Source of the DNA: JAZSQT01 sp045538075
Lineage (GTDB): Bacteria; Chrysiogenota; Deferribacteres; Deferribacterales; Mucispirillaceae
Direction of reading: 5' to 3'
Assembly: GCA_045538075.1 (NCBI GenBank)
Contig: JAZSQT010000187.1
Location: 1-34,716 of the forward strand
Length of the DNA stretch: 34,716 nucleotides
In this document: piece after piece, positions 15,714 to 22,596 of the stretch
Numbering within the stretch: the first letter of the stretch is position 1
Layout: every line of letters starts with the position of its first letter
Notes under the pieces: model-generated
The model's input: the letters and a program-made list of their open reading frames with translations, nothing else
What the model was told of the DNA's origin: nothing
Database searches by the model: none
Translations under genes and position numbers: made by a program

Positions 15714-18194
15714 ATGTTACCCTTGCCTAAAGTTGTATTTTTCATCTTTTTTACGTTTTTTGCAGTTGAAAGCTATGCAGATAATCAAGAAGATAATAAT
15801 AAAGAAGTTGAAGATGTATTTATTATGCAAGATATGGACGTTATAGAAACTTTTACAGACGGTAAAATACAAGGAAAAACAGAAATACCAAGAGAAATTA
15901 TTCATAATATACCAGCAGGAAATGGAAGTATAACAGATATTTTAACAGTAGTTCCAAGTGTTCAATTTAGTAATGATTATAGAAGTGCAGAAAATGTTGG
16001 CGAAATAAAGCCGGCAAAAGTTTCTATTTCTGGTGGCAATTATTATGATAATCTTTTTTTAATAGATGGTATGTCAAACTCAAGTCTTCTTGACCCAGCT
16101 TCAGATAATCCAAACCTTGCCAATGATGTGGCAGGAGACCCTCAAAAATTCTATATAGATAGTTGGTTAGTTGATGATATGTCTGTTTATGATAGCAATA
16201 TATCTGCAGCCTATGATGGCTTTACAGGTGGAGTTGTAGATGTTCATACTATAAAACCTGGAACAAAATTTGGTGGCTCTTTTTCTTATAGAGGAACTGG
16301 CGATCCTTTAACTCATTTTTTTATAAATGAAAATGAAAAAGATAAATTTAATCAAGGGTTAAGTACTAAACAATTAAAATTTCAAAAACATTTTCTTAGT
16401 GGTGCAGTAGATGTTCCAATTACTGATAATGGAGGATTAATTCTTAGTTACAATAGAAATTGGGCTATATTACCAAAAAGATATTTTGATACGTGGCAAG
16501 ATGAACAAAGATTATCTGAAACTTATTATTTAAAAGGACAATATAACATAAATAGTTATAGCCATTTAGATGCTACATTATCGTATTCTCCTCATAATGA
16601 TATATATTTTATTAAAAATACGTTAAATAGCCGTTTTTCAATAAAAGGTGGTGGCGTATTTTCTGGATTAAACTATGTTAACGAATTTAATGGACATAAA
16701 ATAAAGGTTCATCTTGATTATTCTTGGGCAGAAAATAGTAAAGATGCACCAGATGAATTTAAATCGTGGGCTATTACTAAATATAAACCATGGGGTGCTT
16801 TATCTCCAAGTTCTACGAGTAATGTAAGTGCAGAAGGTGGATTTGGTAGCATTGATAAAGAAGAACATAGTTTGAAGCTAAATTTTGACCATAACATAAA
16901 GGAAATAGAATTTTATGGCGACCACAAAATAAGTTATGGAGTTTCTTATAACTTTTTAAATGGAATGTATCATAGGTTAAGGGATTCAGCTACTTATTTA
17001 GATGTATATCGTTCTCCAGATGTAATTTGTAGCAATGCTAATGATTGTGTTGATGGTGATCAATTTTTTACAAGAAGAAATATTACTCCTGCATCAAAAG
17101 TTGATGCAAATGTAAATTTATTTTCTGCTTATTTAGAAGAAGATTATAAAATTGAGAGATTTTCTGTTAGAGCTGGTATTCGTGTGTCTTATGACGATTA
17201 TATGAAAAATATAAATTTTGCACCACGCACTAAAGTGAGCATAGATTTATTTAATAATGGTATGCTTGTATTGAGTGGAGGATACAATAGGTATTATGCT
17301 GCATCACTATTATCCTATAAATTAAGAGAAGGTAGAGTGCCGTCTTACACAGAAAAACGTTGGACGTATAATAATCAAGTTGAGCCATGGCAATTAAGTT
17401 CTGATGGAGCTAAAGTTACTTATAATTATAACGAATTAAAAACTCCCTATTCAGATGAATATGTCGGAAATATAACTCAAAAAGTTGCAGATAGTTATAT
17501 AGATTTCAAATATATAGAACGCCATAATAAAGACTTAATAGCTACTTCAAAGCAAGTCGTTGGAAACGATGGTATTTCTTACTATTCTTTTAACAATAAC
17601 GGAAAAAGTGAGTATAGGTCATTTCAAATAAAGTGGTCCAAAAATTGGGAAAATCATTCAGTGATGGCAAATTTTGCTTGGCAAGAGTCAAAAACTTCTA
17701 ATTCAACATACAATGATAATTTTGATTTAGAGGATATGGATAAAATCATTATATATAATGGCAAACAAATATTGGCATATGATTTACCTAAAGATAATTT
17801 TGCAAGACCTTTAACTCTAAATATTGGATATACTGGATTATTCTTTGATAGATTAAGGATTTCTTTATTGCTTAAATATCGCTCACCATATACTACAATT
17901 AATCAAATCAGTGAAGATAGTTACACTTATACTACTATTGATAAAAATACTGGAGAAGAAATAGAGGTTGCAACGAGTGTTTATTCTGATGTTAATTATA
18001 GCCATAATGTAAATGTTGATTTATCAGTGGAATATACTCAAAAAGTTTGGTTTGACCATAAAATATCTATAATTCTTGATGTTTATAATCTTTTTAATTT
18101 TCAAAATAAAGTTTCAACTAAATATAGCACATATACTGGTGATGATTATGAAACTGGGATTTCAGCTTGGCTTGGAGTAAAATATGAGTTTTAG
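15714..18194 (+). CDS. TonB-dependent outer-membrane receptor
   Basis: An 826-residue receptor when started at 15714. This ATG is chosen over 15666 because GAGG lies 5 nt before it and because a proper signal peptide follows (MLPLPKVVFFIFFTFFAVESYA, cut before DNQ). A TonB-box-like stretch (DMDVIETF) precedes the plug domain (IPREIIHNIPAGNGSITDIL; VSISGGNYYDNLFLIDGM; YDGFTGGVVDVHT). The barrel follows and ends on Phe (WLGVKYEF). No carboxypeptidase-like N-terminal extension is present. The ligand cannot be read from sequence; the Fur box and the downstream protease and peptide importer point to an iron-containing protein or peptide. Its last 11 bp overlap the ABC ATPase gene. Confidence 0.93.
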   Translation: MLPLPKVVFFIFFTFFAVESYADNQEDNNKEVEDVFIMQDMDVIETFTDGKIQGKTEIPREIIHNIPAGNGSITDILTVVPSVQFSNDYRSAENVGEIKPAKVSISGGNYYDNLFLIDGMSNSSLLDPASDNPNLANDVAGDPQKFYIDSWLVDDMSVYDSNISAAYDGFTGGVVDVHTIKPGTKFGGSFSYRGTGDPLTHFFINENEKDKFNQGLSTKQLKFQKHFLSGAVDVPITDNGGLILSYNRNWAILPKRYFDTWQDEQRLSETYYLKGQYNINSYSHLDATLSYSPHNDIYFIKNTLNSRFSIKGGGVFSGLNYVNEFNGHKIKVHLDYSWAENSKDAPDEFKSWAITKYKPWGALSPSSTSNVSAEGGFGSIDKEEHSLKLNFDHNIKEIEFYGDHKISYGVSYNFLNGMYHRLRDSATYLDVYRSPDVICSNANDCVDGDQFFTRRNITPASKVDANVNLFSAYLEEDYKIERFSVRAGIRVSYDDYMKNINFAPRTKVSIDLFNNGMLVLSGGYNRYYAASLLSYKLREGRVPSYTEKRWTYNNQVEPWQLSSDGAKVTYNYNELKTPYSDEYVGNITQKVADSYIDFKYIERHNKDLIATSKQVVGNDGISYYSFNNNGKSEYRSFQIKWSKNWENHSVMANFAWQESKTSNSTYNDNFDLEDMDKIIIYNGKQILAYDLPKDNFARPLTLNIGYTGLFFDRLRISLLLKYRSPYTTINQISEDSYTYTTIDKNTGEEIEVATSVYSDVNYSHNVNVDLSVEYTQKVWFDHKISIILDVYNLFNFQNKVSTKYSTYTGDDYETGISAWLGVKYEF

Positions 18195-19080
18195 TAATAT
18201 TCCTATATCTGTTAAAAATCTTGAACATTATTACGGTAACTACCATGCTTTAAAGGGTATTAATTTTAATATAGAACAAGGTAAAGTATATGGTTTATTA
18301 GGAAAAAATGGAGCTGGGAAAACTACTTCTATCAATATTATTATGGGGTTTTTGCAGCAATCAAGGGGTAGTGTAAAGATTTTTGGAGAAGAAAGTTCTT
18401 CTTTATCTAATGAAACTAAAAGAAAAATAGGTTTACTACATGAAGGTCATCTTGCTTATGATTATTTGACAATAAAAGAGACAGAATATTTTTATAAGGG
18501 ATTTTATTGTAATTGGGATAGCAAAATTTTTAATTACTTTATTGAAAAATTAGCTTTACCTATAGATAGAAAAATAAAAAATATGAGTTGTGGTCAAAAA
18601 AGCCAAGTAGTTCTTGCTTCTTTAATGGCACAAAATGCAGAAGTATTAATATTAGATGATTTTTCTATGGGTCTTGATGCTGGTTATAGGCGTCTATTTA
18701 TAGATAGATTAAATGAATTTGTTAAAGAGGGTAATAAGACTGTTTTGATAACTTCACATATAGTTCAAGACCTTGAAAGATTTGTAGATTACGCAATAGT
18801 TATCAATAAAGGCAATCTTATTGCTTCATCAGACTTGAAAAATTTAGGAAAAGATATTTTTTGCTACAATATTAGCGACAAGTATAATTATTCATTAATT
18901 GAAACTGATAAACAAGTAATGGATATTTCTTTGAATAATGGCAGTATAGATATTATTACAAAAATAAACCCACAAGATATCAGCCATTATCTAAAATCTA
19001 AATTTAACGAAGAAGTCCACTGGAATATAAAAAAATTATCTCTTGAAGATATATTTATAGCTATAACAGGTAAATACTAA
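18184..19080 (+). CDS. ABC transporter ATP-binding protein (ABC-2 type)
   Basis: A 298-residue stand-alone ATPase. Walker A is GKNGAGKTT (40-48), the switch His is H192 (LITSHIVQDLE) and Walker B is VLILDD (154-159). Two departures stand out. The signature motif reads MSCGQ (134-138) instead of LSGGQ, and the catalytic Glu after Walker B is Asp159 (LDDF). About 90 C-terminal residues extend past the nucleotide-binding domain, as in many ABC-2 exporters. It starts 11 bp inside the receptor gene and is followed by two membrane proteins that are its likely partners. Direction of transport is unknown; ABC-2 systems usually export. Confidence 0.9.
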   Translation: MSFSNIPISVKNLEHYYGNYHALKGINFNIEQGKVYGLLGKNGAGKTTSINIIMGFLQQSRGSVKIFGEESSSLSNETKRKIGLLHEGHLAYDYLTIKETEYFYKGFYCNWDSKIFNYFIEKLALPIDRKIKNMSCGQKSQVVLASLMAQNAEVLILDDFSMGLDAGYRRLFIDRLNEFVKEGNKTVLITSHIVQDLERFVDYAIVINKGNLIASSDLKNLGKDIFCYNISDKYNYSLIETDKQVMDISLNNGSIDIITKINPQDISHYLKSKFNEEVHWNIKKLSLEDIFIAITGKY

Positions 19081-19099
19081 ATTTAAATAAAGGATAATT

Positions 19100-19762
19100 A
19101 TGAAACATATTTTTTATAAAGAATTTATTAAATTAAAATTAGCAATTATTGTAGTTTTTTCTGTAAATATAGCAGTAAATTTATATTCTTATTTTAGGAT
19201 TAGAGTAGGATTTATTATGCAAGAACCAGCAGTTATTTGGTTTGATATAATAAGTAAAAATGCTTTTTATTTTGATAGAATAAGTATGCCATTTATATTA
19301 TCTGCTTTTATCTTAGGTGTTTTACAATTTTATATAGAAGCAGATAAAAAAAGATTTCGTTTATCATGCCACTTGCCATTAAATGAAGTAGTTATGACTT
19401 TTTATATGCAGTTTTTCGGATTAACAATAATATTCTTATTATGGTTAGTAGATTTATTAAGTATATATATAATTAGTTACGTATTTTTCCCTTATGATTT
19501 AGTAAAAGAAATTATTAATGTATTTGTTTACAAACTTTTTATAGCTTTCATATCTTATATGATAGCTTCAAGTATATCTTTAGAATATTCTTTAGTTAAC
19601 AAGTTGAGAATACTCTTTCTATCTGTAGGAATTTTATCATTTTTTACTGTAAATGTTTATAAACCATCGTTAATACATAGTTTTATGGGTTTATTAACTA
19701 CGTTAGTTGTATTACTAATGATTTATTTCCCAGCAATAAATTATAGGGCTGGAGGTAAATAA
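19100..19762 (+). CDS. Integral membrane protein, probable ABC-2-type permease subunit
   Basis: A 220-residue hydrophobic protein with about six predicted membrane segments (for example LAIIVVFSVNIAVNLYSYF, MPFILSAFILGVLQFYI, TIIFLLWLVDLLSIYIISYV and the C-terminal LLTTLVVLLMIYF). A short charged loop ADKKRFRLSCHLPLNE lies after the second segment, reminiscent of ABC-2 permeases. It lies 19 bp after the ATPase and shares its last base with the next gene's first. The function is inferred from context. Confidence 0.7.
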   Translation: MKHIFYKEFIKLKLAIIVVFSVNIAVNLYSYFRIRVGFIMQEPAVIWFDIISKNAFYFDRISMPFILSAFILGVLQFYIEADKKRFRLSCHLPLNEVVMTFYMQFFGLTIIFLLWLVDLLSIYIISYVFFPYDLVKEIINVFVYKLFIAFISYMIASSISLEYSLVNKLRILFLSVGILSFFTVNVYKPSLIHSFMGLLTTLVVLLMIYFPAINYRAGGK

Positions 19763-21036
19763 TGAGATATATATCAGCATATTCTATAATAATAGTTGGA
19801 ATAATATCTTTTTCTTATTTTATACCATATTTTTTTAGTATTATATCTATAGAAAAAAAACCATCGTCAGTTGTATATTATAGTCCTGTTATTGAAGATT
19901 TTACAATAATAAAGCAAATAGATAAAAATAATAAAATTTATATAGATAGAGTAGGAAATGAATATTCATTAAATGAATTTAAGATGATAAATCCTATGAT
20001 GTATCATAGAGATTTATATATGAAAAATGATTTTCCAGAAATAATAGGTAATAAATTTATTTCTATTGATGATGTTCAGAAACAATTTGAAATAGTCTAT
20101 ATTAAACCAGATGAAATTGTTAAATCATTAAGTAGTATTAGACTTTATCCTATGTATGAAAGTATGGGTGATACTGCAAATTTAGAATTTCCAAAAGATT
20201 TATTTAAAATTGAGGATAAAGTTGAATTTATTAATGGTGAAAATAAGAAAATTAATAAAGAAAAATCAGAAATATTTACGAAAAAAATGTTAGATGCAGG
20301 ATTTTTATTTCCTGCAAAGATTATAGGAGGTAATGTTGACCCTAAAAAAAGATTAGATTACGGATATTTCGTTTCTGATAGTAAAAACGATATTTATAGA
20401 ATTTACCAAGAAAAAGGCGAGGCAAAGGTTAAAAAAACTGGTTTTACTTCTAAATTAGGTAATCCATTATATATTTACGTTAGAGAAAATCATTATGCAA
20501 AACATTTTGCAATTATTGTTACAGATAATGGTGAAGTATATTTTATTTTAAAAGATAATTACGAAGTAAAGCAAATGTCTTTAGGCTTTTTTAATCCTTA
20601 TGAAAATACTTTAAGAATATTTATAGATCCTTTAAATTACACGACAAAACTTATTTCCACAAATAAAGAATTAACTTTTGCTTTTGATAATAATTTAAAT
20701 TTAATAAGTAATTACGAAAAAATAATAGAAAATAATATGAATACAATATTAGCTACTATTTTTGATATTATTTTTCCATTTGTAATTTATGATGATAAAA
20801 ATAATATAGATGCACCTTTGAAATTTGAATTTAGCACAAAAATATTATATTCGTTATCTTTTTCGTTGGTTTTATCAATAAGTTATCTAATGTTTATAGG
20901 AAGAAAATATAAAATTGATAAATATGGATATATAGATGCTGTGATAATTTTTGCAACAAGTATATTCGGTTTATTATCAATTTTAATATTAAATAAGGAA
21001 AGGAGGAACTATTTTGGGTTTAGAGTATTTAGTTGA
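19762..21036 (+). CDS. Membrane protein with large extracytoplasmic domain, ABC partner
   Basis: A 424-residue protein. One N-terminal membrane segment (about residues 5-28) is followed by a roughly 320-residue hydrophilic domain with repeated beta-strand-turn patterns (DYGYFVSDSKNDIYRIYQEKG; FAIIVTDNGEVYFILKDN), then two to three C-terminal membrane segments from about 368 to 413. The layout recalls uncharacterised ABC-associated proteins such as the DUF4857 family, but I cannot confirm membership. Genes on both sides overlap it (1 bp and 23 bp), so it belongs to the same operon and probably forms one complex with the ATPase and the 220-residue protein. It might bind the transported ligand outside the membrane. 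Confidence 0.65.
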   Translation: MRYISAYSIIIVGIISFSYFIPYFFSIISIEKKPSSVVYYSPVIEDFTIIKQIDKNNKIYIDRVGNEYSLNEFKMINPMMYHRDLYMKNDFPEIIGNKFISIDDVQKQFEIVYIKPDEIVKSLSSIRLYPMYESMGDTANLEFPKDLFKIEDKVEFINGENKKINKEKSEIFTKKMLDAGFLFPAKIIGGNVDPKKRLDYGYFVSDSKNDIYRIYQEKGEAKVKKTGFTSKLGNPLYIYVRENHYAKHFAIIVTDNGEVYFILKDNYEVKQMSLGFFNPYENTLRIFIDPLNYTTKLISTNKELTFAFDNNLNLISNYEKIIENNMNTILATIFDIIFPFVIYDDKNNIDAPLKFEFSTKILYSLSFSLVLSISYLMFIGRKYKIDKYGYIDAVIIFATSIFGLLSILILNKERRNYFGFRVFS

Positions 21037-21445
21037 TTATACTGTAATTGGGATACTATTGTTAATGAGTATTATTGCCGTTGCAGTAGCTATTGAAAGA
21101 ATAAATTTTTATAAAAAAGTAAAGCCAGAAAATTACGACACTATTGAGTTGTTAGAATTAGATTTAACTAAACGTTTATATATTATTGCAACTATAGGTA
21201 GTAATGCTCCTTACGTTGGTTTATTAGGAACAGTAATAGGGATAATGTTTACTTTTTATGCAATGGGTATTGAAGCTGGAGTTGAAGTAAGCGTTATTAT
21301 GAAAGGTTTAGCTTTGGCATTAAAAGCAACTGCTGCAGGGCTTTTTTCGGCAATACCAGCTATTATTTTATACAATATACTTCTTAGAAAAGTTAATGAA
21401 TTATTGTTGATAAAGGAGGCTGAAATTGCGAGAAAAAAGTTTTGA
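21014..21445 (+). CDS. exbB: ExbB / MotA-TolQ family proton channel subunit
   Basis: A 143-residue protein, shorter than E. coli ExbB (244). It has an N-terminal membrane helix (TVIGILLLMSIIAVAVAI) and the family core APYVGLLGTVIGIMFTFYAM with GLALALKATAAGLFSAIPAIILYN. With ExbD it forms the proton-driven motor that energises TonB in the inner membrane. The start is TTG, supported by a perfect AGGAGG at 21001-21006 with 7-nt spacing. It overlaps the previous gene by 23 bp and exbD by 20 bp. Confidence 0.92.
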   Translation: MGLEYLVDYTVIGILLLMSIIAVAVAIERINFYKKVKPENYDTIELLELDLTKRLYIIATIGSNAPYVGLLGTVIGIMFTFYAMGIEAGVEVSVIMKGLALALKATAAGLFSAIPAIILYNILLRKVNELLLIKEAEIARKKF

Positions 21446-21812
21446 TTCAATAAATGTAGTTCCATTTATAGATATAATGCTTGTGTTATTAACAATAGTT
21501 TTGGCTACAGCAACTTTTATTAAAACTGGTGCAATACCAATAAAATTGCCGGAAGCAGAATCAAGCAGTAATAATGAAGAAAAAGTCAAAAATATTATTA
21601 TTACTATAAGTAAAGATGGTGAATTTTATTTAGAAAACGAGAAAAAAACTATAGCAGAAATTAAAAATAGCCTTTCTACTCTTGATAACAAGAAAGATAC
21701 AATAACAGTATGGGCTGATAAAACTGCTCAAATTCAACCATTTGCAACGTTAATGGGTGTGTTAAACACGCAAGGTTTTGAAAAAGTAAATTTAAAGACA
21801 GAGATGAAATAG
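21426..21812 (+). CDS. exbD: ExbD / TolR family protein
   Basis: A 128-residue single-pass protein. The N-terminus MREKSFDSINVVPFIDIMLVLLTIVLATATF contains the membrane helix with the conserved proton-carrying Asp (FIDIMLVLL), followed by a small periplasmic domain ending FEKVNLKTEMK. The start is TTG with AAAGGAGG six bases upstream. exbD begins inside exbB, and tonB follows 3 bp after its stop, so the three are tightly coupled. Confidence 0.93.
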   Translation: MREKSFDSINVVPFIDIMLVLLTIVLATATFIKTGAIPIKLPEAESSSNNEEKVKNIIITISKDGEFYLENEKKTIAEIKNSLSTLDNKKDTITVWADKTAQIQPFATLMGVLNTQGFEKVNLKTEMK

Positions 21813-21815
21813 ATT

Positions 21816-22577
21816 ATGAAAAAGGCATTTTTTATATCATTTTTATTACATTCTTTTTTAGTTGGTTCATCATTTGCTTTTTTTAATATTATGGATAGTA
21901 AAAATGAAAATAGTAAAATCGTTCTATCTATGTCAATAAATTACGATAATTCTGGAAGTGGATTAGTTGCAAAAGGTATAGAAACTGCCAATGAAAACAT
22001 AAATTCAAAAGAAACAATTCAAAGAAATATTTTAGAAAAAAAAGAATCAAAAAAGCACGTTAAAGAAAGTAACAATAATAAAAAAATATTAAAAGAAGAA
22101 GCAAATAATAGAAAGAAAGAAATAAATAATAGGAATAAAAAAGAAGATAATCATCTTAAAGAAACAAAAGAAGTTGCAATGTTAGAGAAAACTTCTGTAG
22201 TAGCAAAAGGCAAGCAGTTAGGCACTGGTGCTGGAAGTGGGTTAAATGACGGAGCAAAAAAATCTTTCGGTGGTGTTGATGGTGTATATTCACTAAAAGA
22301 AGTTGATAATATACCAAAATCTATAAAAAGTGTCCGTCCAAAATATCCAGAATACGCAAAAAAAATGAGAATAGAAGGTTCTGTTACTGTCAGTTTTATT
22401 CTTGATGAAAAGGGTAATATTAGAGATGTAAAAATTATTAAAGCTAACCCTCAAAATATATTTGAAAATTCTGCAATTACTGCAGTTAAAAATTGGAAGT
22501 TTTTACCAGCAACAAAAAATGGTGAACCAGTAAAAGTTGGTATGATAGTTCCTATTAATTTTAAACTTGATAATTAA
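21816..22577 (+). CDS. tonB: TonB energy transducer with proline-free linker
   Basis: A 253-residue protein. It has an N-terminal membrane anchor (AFFISFLLHSFLVGSSFAFF), a long periplasmic linker, and a C-terminal TonB domain from about residue 170 (SVRPKYPEYAKKMRIEGSV; ILDEKGNIRDVKI; AITAVKNWKFLPATKNGEP). The Ser-His-containing anchor helix fits interaction with ExbB/ExbD. The linker is rich in Lys, Glu and Asn and contains no proline before the C-terminal region, unlike the Pro-Glu/Pro-Lys linker of classical TonB. It is dedicated by position to the receptor and protease of this operon. Confidence 0.93.
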   Translation: MKKAFFISFLLHSFLVGSSFAFFNIMDSKNENSKIVLSMSINYDNSGSGLVAKGIETANENINSKETIQRNILEKKESKKHVKESNNNKKILKEEANNRKKEINNRNKKEDNHLKETKEVAMLEKTSVVAKGKQLGTGAGSGLNDGAKKSFGGVDGVYSLKEVDNIPKSIKSVRPKYPEYAKKMRIEGSVTVSFILDEKGNIRDVKIIKANPQNIFENSAITAVKNWKFLPATKNGEPVKVGMIVPINFKLDN

Positions 22578-22596
22578 TGTCGTTGTGGAGTAGTAA

